Assembly: GCF_900167455.1 (NCBI RefSeq) | Contig: NZ_FUWJ01000002.1 | Location: 744,305 to 808,304, forward strand | Source of the DNA: Enhydrobacter aerosaccus | GTDB lineage: Bacteria; Pseudomonadota; Alphaproteobacteria; Reyranellales; Reyranellaceae | Direction of reading: 5' to 3' | DNA length: 64,000 nt | Shown: in pieces, positions 36,084 to 44,507 of the stretch | Layout of the letters: each line of letters opens with the position of its first letter | How positions within the stretch are numbered: the stretch's first letter is position 1 | Notes under the pieces: model-generated | Seen by the model: only the letters and a program-made list of their open reading frames with translations | Databases searched by the model: none | What the model was told of the DNA's origin: nothing | Translations under genes and position numbers: made by a program

Positions 36084-36717
36084 GAGCCTTCCTCTCGAGA
36101 TGGCGACTGGCGAGCGACAGCGGATAGCACAGCGCGAAATAGATGGCGGCCACAGCGCAGAAGATCGTGAACGGCTCGAAGGTCGAGTTGTTGACGATCT
36201 GGCCGGCCCGCGCGAGCTCGACGAAGCCGATCACCGAGGCGAGTGAGGTGTTCTTCACGATCTGCACCATGAAGCCCACGGTCGGCGGGATCGCCACCCG
36301 CAACGCCTGCGGCAGCACGACGTAAGTGTATTGCTGGAAGCGATTGAGGCCGAGGCAGTCCGATGCCTCCCACTGGGTGCGCGGCACCGCCTCGATGCAG
36401 CCGCGCCAGATCTCGCCCAGGAACGCCGCGGCATAGACGGTAAGCGCAAGTCCAGCCGCCACCAGCGGGATCAACTTGTAGCCCAGGATGCCGAGGCCGA
36501 AGTACGACAGGAACAGCACGATCAGCAGCGGCGTGCCCTGGACGATCTGGATGTAGACCGTCGCCAGCGCCCTGGCGAGCCGCGACCGCGACACGCGCAT
36601 CAGCGCGATCGGCAGGCCCACGACCGTGCCGCCCACGAAAGCGATCAGCGACAGCAGCACGGTCCATTGGGCCGCCGTGACGAGATAGAGGAAATGGTTG
36701 ACGCTGAGCTGGGTCAC
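36067..36717 (-). CDS. Polar amino acid-type ABC transporter permease (second)
   Basis: Inner-membrane permease of the HisMQ family, 216 aa. The N-terminal VQGTPLLIVLFLSYFG and EAA loop IEAVPRTQWEASDCLGLNRF are diagnostic. The frame is open far upstream, but the GTG at 36717 overlaps the stop of the first permease (GTGA), the normal arrangement, and gives the expected length. It pairs with the other permease to form the channel. Confidence 0.9.
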   Translation of the reverse strand: MTQLSVNHFLYLVTAAQWTVLLSLIAFVGGTVVGLPIALMRVSRSRLARALATVYIQIVQGTPLLIVLFLSYFGLGILGYKLIPLVAAGLALTVYAAAFLGEIWRGCIEAVPRTQWEASDCLGLNRFQQYTYVVLPQALRVAIPPTVGFMVQIVKNTSLASVIGFVELARAGQIVNNSTFEPFTIFCAVAAIYFALCYPLSLASRHLERKAHAGRN

Positions 36718-37397
36718 AGGGCCGTCCCCAGCCGGCGCTTGCGCTCGAACAGTACGAGCGCCAACAGCCAGAACGCCAAGCGGTACAGCGCCGACAGCGC
36801 GAGATAGACGACGGCGACGACGATATAGACTTCGAAGCTGCGATAGGTGTCCGACTGCACGAGGTTGGCCGTGGCGGTCAGCTCCTCCGCCGAGATCTGC
36901 GACGTGATCGAGGAGGCCAGCATCAGCAGCACGGCCTGGCTCGACAGGGCGGGATAGACCCGTTCCATCGCCGGCAGCAGCACGACATGGATAATCGCCT
37001 GCAGCCTGGTCAGTCCCAGACAGTCGGCCGCCTCGAGTTGCGTGCGCTGGATCGACTGGAGTCCGGCCCGCATGATCTCCGTCGTATAGGCACCCATGTT
37101 GACCACCAGCGCGATCACGGCCGAAACCTCGGCCGACAGCTTGAGGCCGAGGCTGGAGAGGCCGAAATAGACGATGAAGATCTGGACCAGAAGCGGCGTG
37201 TTGCGAATCAGCTCGACATAGCCACCGACGAGCCGGCGCAGGACGGCGCCGCCGTAAACACGACAGAGGGCGCAGATCGTGCCGACCGCGAAGCCGAGCG
37301 CGATCGACACGACGGTGAGCTGCACGGTCAGCCAGGCGCCGGCAACGAAGGCCGGCCACTTCTCGGCGAGGAACGAGAAGTCGAAGTCGTACGACAT
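36714..37397 (-). CDS. Polar amino acid-type ABC transporter permease (first)
   Basis: HisMQ-family permease of 227 aa. YVELIRNTPLLVQIFIVYFG and the EAA loop LQSIQRTQLEAADCLGL are conserved. It follows the second binding-protein gene by 32 bases and overlaps the next permease by 4. Together with its partner it forms a heterodimeric inner-membrane channel. Confidence 0.92.
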   Translation of the reverse strand: MSYDFDFSFLAEKWPAFVAGAWLTVQLTVVSIALGFAVGTICALCRVYGGAVLRRLVGGYVELIRNTPLLVQIFIVYFGLSSLGLKLSAEVSAVIALVVNMGAYTTEIMRAGLQSIQRTQLEAADCLGLTRLQAIIHVVLLPAMERVYPALSSQAVLLMLASSITSQISAEELTATANLVQSDTYRSFEVYIVVAVVYLALSALYRLAFWLLALVLFERKRRLGTAL

Positions 37398-37429
37398 GGC
37401 CTATCCAGCGGGAACCGACGGAACGAACC

Positions 37430-38233
37430 TCATCCGCCGACCTTCAGGAGCTGATCCGGCTGGATGTCCACGCCGTGATACTGTTTGTAGATCGCTCCGA
37501 GCTTGCCATTCTTCAGGTTGGCGCGGACCCAATCGTCGACCCATGCCTTGAGCTGCGGCTCGTTCTTGCGCATGCCGATCGCCAGATAGAAGGTCTGCAT
37601 GGTGATCTTGGGTTCGACGGCGCGGGCCGGATTCTTCCGGCTGATCGCCGGCAGAAGCGAGCGTGCGGTGGCCAGGATATCGACCTGGCCCGAGGCGACC
37701 GCCAGCGCCATGGTCGCATCGTCTTCGTAGCGCACGAGTTGCGCGCCCTTGGCCTGCTGCGTCAGATCGGTGTCCTGGGTGGTGCCGCGCACGACCGCCA
37801 CCTTCTTCCCGTCGAGGTCGGACATCTGCTTGATCGGCAGCGACTTCAAGGCCGCCACGACCGACGGATGGTCCGCATAAGGCACCGAGAAATCGACGAC
37901 CTTGGCGCGGTCCGGCGTGATCGACAGGGTCGAGACCACGAGATCCGCCTTGTGCGTCTGCAGGAGCGGGATGCGGGTCGGTCCCGTCGCGGTCACGATC
38001 TCGAGCTCGACGCCGAGATCCTTGGCCAGCAGCCGCGCCAGATCGACATCCGAGCCGACGGGCTGCATCTTGTCGTCGGTCATGCCGAAAGGCGGGATGG
38101 CGAGATCGATCGCGATCCTGACCTTGCCGGCTTTGCGGATGTCTTCCAGCGTGTCGGCCCGGGCCACGGCCATTGCCGACAGCAATCCCAGCAGGACCAG
38201 TGCGCACAGGCGCAGCGGTGACGTCTTCTTCAC
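37430..38233 (-). CDS. Polar amino acid-type ABC substrate-binding protein (copy 2)
   Basis: Periplasmic binder of 267 aa, family 3. The start is a GTG at 38233 with AGGTG about 7 bases upstream, giving a signal peptide that ends near AVARADT; an ATG-like start at 38335 would run through the neighbouring gene. It shares PPFGMTDDKMQPVGSD, LVVSTLSITPDRAKVVDFS and VRYEDDATMALAVASGQVDI with the upstream copy. Both copies feed the same permeases, so they probably bind related ligands. Confidence 0.9.
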   Translation of the reverse strand: MKKTSPLRLCALVLLGLLSAMAVARADTLEDIRKAGKVRIAIDLAIPPFGMTDDKMQPVGSDVDLARLLAKDLGVELEIVTATGPTRIPLLQTHKADLVVSTLSITPDRAKVVDFSVPYADHPSVVAALKSLPIKQMSDLDGKKVAVVRGTTQDTDLTQQAKGAQLVRYEDDATMALAVASGQVDILATARSLLPAISRKNPARAVEPKITMQTFYLAIGMRKNEPQLKAWVDDWVRANLKNGKLGAIYKQYHGVDIQPDQLLKVGG

Positions 38234-38241
38234 GGCGGCAC

Positions 38242-39033
38242 CTATTGCTTGGTGATGACGTCGGGAAGATCGCTGCCGTGATACTTCTTGTAGATCTCGT
38301 TGAGATGGCCGTTCTTGAGGTTGGCCAGGATCCACTTGTTCACTTCCTCGAGCAGGCGGGTCTCGCCCTTCCTGACCCCGACCGCGAGCTTGAAGCTGTC
38401 GAGCACGAACTTCACCTCGACCTCGCGCGCCGGGTTCTTCTTGGCGATCGGCGCCACCAGCAGTTCGGCCGTGGAGAAGATGTCGACCTGGCCGCTGAGA
38501 AACGCCTGCGCCTCCGTGGCGTCGTCCTCATAGCGCACCAGCTTCATCCCCTTGGGGCCCTCCTTGGTGAGCTGCGTGTCGTGCGTCGTGCCGCGGACGG
38601 TGCCGACCGTCTTGCCGTCGAGATCGGCCATGCTCTTGAGGGCGATCGACTTGGGAGCGGCGATGACCGTCCGCAGGACCGCGTATCCCAAGGAGAAATC
38701 GATCACCTTGGCGCGTTCCGGCGTGATCGACAGGGTCGAGATCACGAGATCGGCCTTGCCCGTCTGCAACGCAGGAATGCGCGACGCGCCGGTGGTCGGC
38801 ACATGCTCGAACTCGAGTCCCCAGTCCTTGGCGAGAGCGCGGGCGGTGTCGATGTCGGACCCGGTCGGCTGCATCTTGTCGTCGGTCATGCCATACGGAG
38901 GCACGCCGAGATCGACGGCAATACGGATCTTGCCGGCCTTCTTGATGTCATCGAGCTGATCGGCGGCAGCAATCCCGTTGACGCCGACGATCGCCGCCAA
39001 CGAAAGGACGATCCCCATCACATAGCGCTTCAT
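38242..39033 (-). CDS. Polar amino acid-type ABC substrate-binding protein (copy 1)
   Basis: Periplasmic binder of 263 aa with a signal peptide ending near GIAAADQ. Core motifs are PPYGMTDDKMQPTGSDID, LVISTLSITPERAKVIDFS and VRGTTHDTQLTKEGPKG. It lies 35 bases after rpiB and 8 bases before its paralogue. The similarity of the two suggests a tandem duplication followed by divergence. Confidence 0.92.
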   Translation of the reverse strand: MKRYVMGIVLSLAAIVGVNGIAAADQLDDIKKAGKIRIAVDLGVPPYGMTDDKMQPTGSDIDTARALAKDWGLEFEHVPTTGASRIPALQTGKADLVISTLSITPERAKVIDFSLGYAVLRTVIAAPKSIALKSMADLDGKTVGTVRGTTHDTQLTKEGPKGMKLVRYEDDATEAQAFLSGQVDIFSTAELLVAPIAKKNPAREVEVKFVLDSFKLAVGVRKGETRLLEEVNKWILANLKNGHLNEIYKKYHGSDLPDVITKQ

Positions 39034-39068
39034 CGTTTCCTCCGGTCATTTATGGGCTTCTTGTTGAA

Positions 39069-39515
39069 CTAGCGGCCCGCATCCATGTCGGCGAGCTTTG
39101 CCACGCGACGGCGGAACTCCTCGGCCGTCGAGAATTTTGCGTCGAGGTAGGCGGCGAGCAGGTCCTTCGCGAGCCATGGGCCGACGATCTGCGCGCCGAT
39201 GCACATCACGTTGACGTCATCGTGCTCGACGCATTGGTGGGCGGAGTGCACGTCGTGGCACACCGCGGCGCGGATGCCTTTCATCTTGTTGGCGCCGATC
39301 GAGGCGCCGACGCCGGTGCCGCAGACCATCAGGCCGCGCTCGGCCTGGCCGGAGGTGATGGCCGCCGCCACCTTGCGGGCGATGTCGGGAAAGTCGACGG
39401 GCGCTGGATCGTATGAGCCGACATCGATCACGTCGTGACCCTGCTCGCGCAGAAACGCCAGCAACTCCCCCTTCATCGGGAACCCGGCGTGATCCGATCC
39501 GACGACGATCTTCAT
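39069..39515 (-). CDS. rpiB: RpiB/LacAB family sugar-phosphate isomerase
   Basis: Aldose-ketose isomerase of 148 aa. The GSDHAGF motif (residues 6-12), the catalytic cysteine C65 with T67 in MVCGTGVGASIGANK, and ICHD-like AVCHDVHSA are present. Ribose-5-phosphate isomerase B is the reference activity, but RpiB relatives also act on allose, galactose or tetrose phosphates. Its ATG overlaps the gntR stop by 4 bases and transporter genes follow, so it probably serves the regulator's catabolic pathway rather than housekeeping pentose metabolism. Confidence 0.9.
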   Translation of the reverse strand: MKIVVGSDHAGFPMKGELLAFLREQGHDVIDVGSYDPAPVDFPDIARKVAAAITSGQAERGLMVCGTGVGASIGANKMKGIRAAVCHDVHSAHQCVEHDDVNVMCIGAQIVGPWLAKDLLAAYLDAKFSTAEEFRRRVAKLADMDAGR

Positions 39516-40264
39516 GGGCGTTTCTTTCCCTGGGGCTTGTAGTGCGAGATCAGATTGCGGCGGCGCAGGTCGTCGCCGATGGCGAAGTGTTCGCGCAACC
39601 GTCGGTCCGCGGCGTCGGGATCGCGCTGGGCCAGCGACAGGAACACCTGGCGATGCGCTTCGACGAGGCCCGACGTGATCGCCGGTTCGCGGAAGGTGTC
39701 GCGCCGGCGCTCGACATGGCTGCGCATCAGAAGCGGCGAGATCGCCTCGTAGATCTTCATCAGGGCGGCGCTGCCGGCCGCCCGCACGATGGCGAGATGA
39801 AAGGCGTAATCGGCCTCACCGCCGCGCTCGGGATCGTCGAGCGAGTCCACCAGCCGATCGAGGGTCGAGGCGATCGCCTGGAGATCGCGTTCGCTGGCGC
39901 GATCGCAGGCGAGCCGGATGGCCTGGCATTCGATCGCGATCCGCGCCTGCAGGACGTCGTCGAGGATATTGGGTTCGGGCGCGAGGCACAGGGTGAGCGC
40001 CTGTCCCAGCACCGAGGCATCGGCGCTGCGCACAAAGGCGCCGCGACCGTGCTGGATGTCGAGGAGCCCCAGCATGGCGAGGGACCGCAGGGCTTCGCGC
40101 AGCACCGGCCGGCTCACACCCAGCGCCAGCGCAAGCTCGCGCTCCGCCAGCAACCGGTCTCCGGCCTTCAGCTCTCCCGACAGCAGCCTGTCGCGGAAGA
40201 ACGTGAAGACGCGCGCCGCGCCGCCAACCGTCTCCTCCCCCTCTTGCCGGACGATATCGAGCAT
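39512..40264 (-). CDS. GntR-family transcriptional regulator, FadR subfamily
   Basis: Repressor-type regulator of 250 aa. The N-terminal winged helix (about residues 18-82) contains LLAERELALALGVSRPVLREAL and HGRGAFVR; the C-terminal FCD domain has the metal/ligand histidines in AFHLAIVRAAG and EAHRQVF. It heads a seven-gene operon with RpiB and an ABC importer. A palindrome fitting the FadR-type TGGT-N3-ACCA operator overlaps its own promoter, so autoregulation is likely. Confidence 0.93.
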   Translation of the reverse strand: MLDIVRQEGEETVGGAARVFTFFRDRLLSGELKAGDRLLAERELALALGVSRPVLREALRSLAMLGLLDIQHGRGAFVRSADASVLGQALTLCLAPEPNILDDVLQARIAIECQAIRLACDRASERDLQAIASTLDRLVDSLDDPERGGEADYAFHLAIVRAAGSAALMKIYEAISPLLMRSHVERRRDTFREPAITSGLVEAHRQVFLSLAQRDPDAADRRLREHFAIGDDLRRRNLISHYKPQGKKRP

Positions 40265-40283
40265 TTGCCCTCGCGGTCAGTCC

Positions 40284-40296
40284 GTGGTCAGACCAC
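40284..40296 (-). promoter_or_regulatory. Predicted GntR/FadR-type operator
   Basis: GTGGTC-A-GACCAC is a perfect 6+1+6 palindrome and contains TGGT-N3-ACCA, the form typical of FadR-subfamily operators. It begins 20 bases before the regulator's ATG and overlaps the last base pairs of the predicted -10, where a repressor would block the transcription start. Confidence 0.75.
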
Positions 40297-40322
40297 TGTA
40301 GCGGGCCGGAGCAGTCCGTCAA
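40295..40322 (-). promoter_or_regulatory. Predicted sigma70 promoter of the gntR-rpiB-ABC operon
   Basis: On the minus strand TTGACG (40322-40317) and TACAGT (40300-40295) are separated by 16 bases. The -35 matches five of six and the -10 four of six consensus bases. The predicted operator begins at the last base pairs of the -10. Confidence 0.6.
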
Positions 40323-40481
40323 TGCATCGACCGGCACTCCGGGCCATGCCGGTGCCGCAACGCAAAAGACAGGAAATTGGGCGAATTCGAGGACGGTTCC
40401 CCTCGGCGCCGTGAATTTCGCAGCCAACCTTCACCAAGTCGCTTGCGTTGAAGGCCAACACAAATCGGAGGTTCGAAGCCA

Positions 40482-40694
40482 ATGGCGCGCGACGTACGCG
40501 ACATGCCAAGAGGATTGATTGCGCCGCTTTCCCAACTGCAGCTCGCTCTGCTTCGCAGCATCGCCGACGGATATGTGCTCGCTCTGCCCGACGAGCACCG
40601 TGCGCGGTTGCTGCATCTGGAACTCGTGCGACCCACGGAGAGTGGCCTGGTCGTTACGGAACTCGGCCGCGAGCGCCTCGTCTCCGACCGGTGA
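40482..40694 (+). CDS. Small hypothetical protein, winged-helix-like
   Basis: Protein of 70 aa with GGAGG 10 bases before its ATG. The pattern LSQLQLALLRSIADGYVLAL, followed by a short helix and LVVTELGRERL, resembles a minimal helix-turn-helix with a wing, but I know no named family. It is divergent from the gntR gene. Codon use fits the surroundings. Confidence 0.6.
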   Translation: MARDVRDMPRGLIAPLSQLQLALLRSIADGYVLALPDEHRARLLHLELVRPTESGLVVTELGRERLVSDR

Positions 40695-40798
40695 CGGTAC
40701 AACCGATATGGGCCCTTCCATCAGCAACCCTCCGTCCGAACCGAACGTTTTTTCGCGACAGGTGCCATCCCGGCAGCTGCCATCAGGAGAGGAGAGTC

Positions 40799-40951
40799 AT
40801 GGACCAGTCCAAGAACAATCCGCAGCAGAAGCGGGAACAGCAACAGCGCCAGCAACAGCAGCGCGAACAGCAAAATCGCCAGGGCAGCCAGCAGCCGGCG
40901 CAGAAGCCCCAGAATGAAAGCGCCGGCAAGGCCGATCAGGACGAATGCTAG
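40799..40951 (+). CDS. Tiny glutamine-rich low-complexity protein
   Basis: Open frame of 50 codons from the ATG at 40799, with the purine-rich GGAGAGGAGAG just upstream. The product begins MDQSKNNPQQK and is about 40 percent Gln with interspersed Arg, so it should be disordered and basic in its first half; it ends acidic (ADQDEC) with a single terminal Cys. No family is recognised. The strong ribosome binding site is the main support for it being real. Confidence 0.55.
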   Translation: MDQSKNNPQQKREQQQRQQQQREQQNRQGSQQPAQKPQNESAGKADQDEC

Positions 40952-41033
40952 GCCACGGCTACGGGCGTGCGGGGCGGCTCCCGCACGCCTCCTCGGCCGG
41001 ATTGCCGGGGCAGCGAATTCGAAGGAGCGCCGA

Positions 41034-41213
41034 ATGAACGACGTGCCCGAGAAGCCCAAGCCCGTGCCCGTCGCACCGCCGACACCCGGCAAGACAGATC
41101 CGATCCCGCCGGAAATGCCGCCTGTAAATCCGACCTCTCCGGAAGACGTGCCGCCGGCGCCGGTCCATCCACCGGGGCCACCAGGGCCGGTCGCTTCCCG
41201 GGCTACTCCTTGA
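41034..41213 (+). CDS. Tiny proline-rich protein
   Basis: Protein of 59 aa with AAGGAG 6 bases before its ATG. More than a third of residues are proline, in PPTP, IPPEMPP and PPGPPGP runs, with no leader. The last 11 bases overlap the 3' end of the convergent sugar permease gene. It follows two other small plus-strand genes. No family recognised; an artefact of GC-rich sequence cannot be excluded, but the start signal is good. Confidence 0.5.
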   Translation: MNDVPEKPKPVPVAPPTPGKTDPIPPEMPPVNPTSPEDVPPAPVHPPGPPGPVASRATP

Positions 41214-42099
41214 CCGCGCCGGTCAGGGACGAGACGTAATAGTCGACGAAGAACGAATAGAAGATCGCGACGGGCAGCGAGCCCAGCAGCGATCCGGCCA
41301 TCAACGATCCCCACTGATAGACGTCGCCCGACACCAGCTCGGTCAGGATCGCCACCGAGACCGTCTTCTTTTCGCTGCTCTGGATGAAGGCGAGCGCGTA
41401 GATGAACTCGTTCCAGGACAGCGTGAAGGAGAAGATGCCGGCCGAGATCAGGCCTGGCACCGCCAGCGGCAGCGTGATGCGGCGCAGGATCTGCAGGCGC
41501 GTCGCACCGTCGATCAGCGCGCACTCCTCGAGTTCGTAGGGAATCGACTTGAAGTAGCCGATCAGCAGCCAGGTGCTGAACGGCACCAGGAATGTCGGAT
41601 AGGTCAGGATCAGGGCCAGCGGCGAATCGAACAGGCCGAACTGGTTGATGGTGGTGGCCAGTGGAATGAACAGGATCGACGGCGGCACCAGATAAGCGAG
41701 ATAAATGCCGAGACCGACATACTGGCTGCCCTTGAAGCGCAGCCGCTGGATCGCGTAGGCCGCCAGCACGCTGGAGAAGATCGAGAGCGTGGTCGAGGCG
41801 ATGGCGACGCCCATCGTGACCATCAGCCAGTGCGGATAGCTGGTCTCGAACAACAGGTGCTTGATGTGCTGGAGGGTCGGGCTGCCGATCAGGAACGGAT
41901 TGAAGTGCTTGTAGTCGTAGAGCTCGCTGTTCGGCTTGAACGACGTCACCGCCATCCAATAGAACGGGAACAGCAGCACGACCACGAACAGCATCAGCGG
42001 CAGGTAGATGGTCACGAACCGCCGCGTCCGGCTGTCCCAGGCCATCTGGTCGGGCGCGACCGCCGCCTTCGATGCGCTCTCGACGGTGGTGTCAGTCAT
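41203..42099 (-). CDS. Sugar ABC transporter permease (MalG/UgpE-like)
   Basis: Inner-membrane permease of 298 aa, family CUT1. Six hydrophobic segments and the EAA loop ELEECALIDGATRLQILRRITLPLAVPGL (EECALIDGA core) are clear. The N-terminus TRRFVTIYLPLMLFVVVLLFP is typical of the second permease. It overlaps the first permease by 8 bases and is the last gene of the operon ATPase, binding protein, permease, permease. Confidence 0.92.
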   Translation of the reverse strand: MTDTTVESASKAAVAPDQMAWDSRTRRFVTIYLPLMLFVVVLLFPFYWMAVTSFKPNSELYDYKHFNPFLIGSPTLQHIKHLLFETSYPHWLMVTMGVAIASTTLSIFSSVLAAYAIQRLRFKGSQYVGLGIYLAYLVPPSILFIPLATTINQFGLFDSPLALILTYPTFLVPFSTWLLIGYFKSIPYELEECALIDGATRLQILRRITLPLAVPGLISAGIFSFTLSWNEFIYALAFIQSSEKKTVSVAILTELVSGDVYQWGSLMAGSLLGSLPVAIFYSFFVDYYVSSLTGAVKE

Positions 42100-43048
42100 C
42101 GCCTTCCCCCTGCTGCCACTTGCGGCGCGACAGCGCGAAATAGCTGAACAAGGTCGCCCCCACCAGGAACGGGATCATCGCAACCGCGATCGCCGCCCCC
42201 TCGCCCAGCTCGCCGCCGGAGATGCCGCGCTGGAACGCCAGCGTCGCCATCAGATGGGTCGAGTTCAGCGGCCCGCCGCGCGTGATCGCGTAGACGAGCT
42301 GGAAGTCGGTGAAGGTAAAGATGATCGAGAAGGTCATGACGATCGCGAGGATCGGCATCAGGAGCGGAAAGGTGATGTAGCGGAAGCGCTGCCATGGCGA
42401 GGAGCCGTCGAGCAGCGCCGCTTCGTACAGCGAGGGCGAGATGGTCTGCAGGCCCGCGAGCAGCGAGATCGCCACGAACGGGATGCCGCGCCAGATGTTG
42501 GCGGCGATCAGCGACCAGCGCGCCGGCCATGTCGTGCTCAGGAAGTCGAAGGGTCTGGAGCGGATGTGCAGGATATCGACGGCGAGATACGAGAAGACTG
42601 AGAACTGCGGATCGTACAGCCACCAGAAGGCGAGCGCCGACAGCACGGTCGGCACGATCCACGGCAGCAGGATGACGGCGCGCAGCAGGCTCTTGAAGGG
42701 AATGTGGTTGTTCAGCAGCAGCGCCAGCCACAGGCCGAGCGCGAACTTCCCGAACGTCGCCACGCCGGTATAGAAGACGCTGTAGAAGACCGCGCTCCAG
42801 AACTGCGGATCGTCGAGCAGATACTCGAAGTTCTCCAGGCCGATGAACTGGCCGGCGCGGCCGATCTTGGTGTCGGTGAAAGACAGCCAGATACCGAGCC
42901 CGAGCGGATAGGTCAGGAAGACCAGCAGCAGCCCGAGCGCCGGCAGCAGGCATACGAAGACCAGGAACGGCTTGTAGTCGAACAGCTTCATGAGCCAGTT
43001 CGGCTGCGGCTTCGCGCGCGCCCAGTCGGTCATCGTGGCGACGGTCAT
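42092..43048 (-). CDS. Sugar ABC transporter permease (MalF/UgpA-like)
   Basis: First permease of the CUT1-type sugar importer, 318 aa. The EAA loop reads SLYEAALLDGSSPWQRFRYI and the family-typical TFTDFQLVYAITRGGPLNST is present. It begins 95 bases after the binding-protein gene, a gap filled by a palindromic repeat that may uncouple binding-protein from permease expression. Confidence 0.92.
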   Translation of the reverse strand: MTVATMTDWARAKPQPNWLMKLFDYKPFLVFVCLLPALGLLLVFLTYPLGLGIWLSFTDTKIGRAGQFIGLENFEYLLDDPQFWSAVFYSVFYTGVATFGKFALGLWLALLLNNHIPFKSLLRAVILLPWIVPTVLSALAFWWLYDPQFSVFSYLAVDILHIRSRPFDFLSTTWPARWSLIAANIWRGIPFVAISLLAGLQTISPSLYEAALLDGSSPWQRFRYITFPLLMPILAIVMTFSIIFTFTDFQLVYAITRGGPLNSTHLMATLAFQRGISGGELGEGAAIAVAMIPFLVGATLFSYFALSRRKWQQGEGDD

Positions 43049-43063
43049 GTCTCCTCCCCTGCC

Positions 43064-43137
43064 GGGGGCGCGCCACTCCAGTGGCGCGTCTCGTTATGAT
43101 CGAAGGAAAAGACGCGTCACTGGAGTGACGCGCCCCC
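43064..43137. repeat. Palindromic intergenic repeat between sugar-binding-protein and permease genes
   Basis: Two 27-bp arms (43064-43090 and 43111-43137) form an inverted repeat with only two differences, around a 20-base AT-richer centre. Each arm is itself a hairpin: GCGCCACT-CC-AGTGGCGC and GCGTCACT-GG-AGTGACGC. The structure resembles paired REP elements. Confidence 0.75.
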
Positions 43138-43143
43138 AGCTCC

Positions 43144-44472
43144 TTAGCGGTAGTAACGCTTGCTGCGGCGTTCGGCTTCCTTCGCCGCCGCCTCGGGCGT
43201 CGCCTGGCCGGACGCCACCGAGGCGAACATCTGGACCAGGATGTATTCCGCCTGGACGGTGCCCGCGGCCTGCGTGATCGGGCCCTTATAACCGGTCCAG
43301 TACTGGTTCTTCATGGTATCGCGGTAGATCGCGATCTTGGGATCGCTCTCCCATACCTTGCTCTTGTCGTAGGCCGCCAGCGGATGCGACCAGTAGCCGA
43401 GGCAGCCGGTCAGCCATGGATCGTACTGCTCCGCCTCCATCATGTAGGCGAGATAGGCCTTGGCCGCATTCGGGTACTTCGAGTGCTTGAAGACCATGCT
43501 GTTCAGGATCGTGCCCGACATCGGCGCGGTCTTGGCGACGCCCTTCACGAGCGGCGCGTGCTCGGTGTCGGCGGCGATCGCCTTGGTGGCGGGATCGTTC
43601 TTCAGCGAGAAGTAGAGCGACACGCCGTTCGCGGTCAGGAACAGCTCGCCCGACGAATAGGCGCGGTTGTTGCTGATGTCGTTCCACGACATCGTCCCCG
43701 ACACGAAGTTGGGATAGAGCTCCTTGACGTAGTTGATGGCCGCCAGCGTTTCCTTGCTGTTGATGATGACCTTGCCGTCCTCGTCGACCAGAGCGCCGCC
43801 ATGAGCCCACAGCATCCAGTTCGCGAAGCCGTTGGCGTCGCCGACGGCATTGCCGAGCGCGAAGCCCGCGGGCTTGTTGATCTTCTTGAGGGCCTGGCAG
43901 AGCTTCAGGAATCCCGGCAGGTCGTCGGGCACCTTGTCGAAGCCGGCCTCCTTGATCGCCGAACTGCGATAGACGAGCGGGCCGCCCGAACCGCCCATCG
44001 GCAGGCCGATCCAGTTGTTGGTCTTCGCCTTCTTGCCGTACTTCTCGCCCAGGAACAGCCAGCCGCCGTACTTCTTGCCGAGATATTCGGCGACATCGCT
44101 GAGCTCGATCACCTTGTCGGAGTAGATGTGCGGATCCTCCGCCCAGCCGATCACGATATCGGGACCGGCGCCGGTATTGGCCGAGACGGCGGCCTGCTGA
44201 CGGATGTCTTCCCAGCCGACCAGGTCGACCTTGACCTCGACGCCGAACTCCTTGGCGAACTTGGCGCTGTTGGCGCGGAAGATCACCTCGTCCGGCTCCA
44301 CGAAGCGGGCGGGACGGATCAGCTTGAGGCTGGCGCCCTTCTCGATATCCCACTTCGGCCGCGCGACATCGGCGGTGGGAATGGTTTGCGCGGCCGCCGT
44401 TCGCGCGAGCGCCAGTGCCGCCGCCGAGGCGCCGAGTGCCAGGGCCTCACGCCTGCGGATGATATAGACCAT
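43144..44472 (-). CDS. Extracellular sugar-type ABC substrate-binding protein (family 1)
   Basis: Periplasmic binder of 442 aa with a Tat-like leader (IIRRREALALGASAAALALA, cleavage near AAAQT). Motifs include AKFAKEFGVEVKVDLVGWED, GPDIVIGWAEDPH, IGLPMGGSGGPLVYRSSAIK and PNAAKAYLAYMMEAEQYDPW. It follows the ATPase gene by 35 bases. The substrate should be a sugar, polyol or glycerol-phosphate-like compound. Confidence 0.92.
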   Translation of the reverse strand: MVYIIRRREALALGASAAALALARTAAAQTIPTADVARPKWDIEKGASLKLIRPARFVEPDEVIFRANSAKFAKEFGVEVKVDLVGWEDIRQQAAVSANTGAGPDIVIGWAEDPHIYSDKVIELSDVAEYLGKKYGGWLFLGEKYGKKAKTNNWIGLPMGGSGGPLVYRSSAIKEAGFDKVPDDLPGFLKLCQALKKINKPAGFALGNAVGDANGFANWMLWAHGGALVDEDGKVIINSKETLAAINYVKELYPNFVSGTMSWNDISNNRAYSSGELFLTANGVSLYFSLKNDPATKAIAADTEHAPLVKGVAKTAPMSGTILNSMVFKHSKYPNAAKAYLAYMMEAEQYDPWLTGCLGYWSHPLAAYDKSKVWESDPKIAIYRDTMKNQYWTGYKGPITQAAGTVQAEYILVQMFASVASGQATPEAAAKEAERRSKRYYR

Positions 44473-44507
44473 ACTGCTTCCTCCTCTTAACTCGACTTCT
44501 TGTTGTC

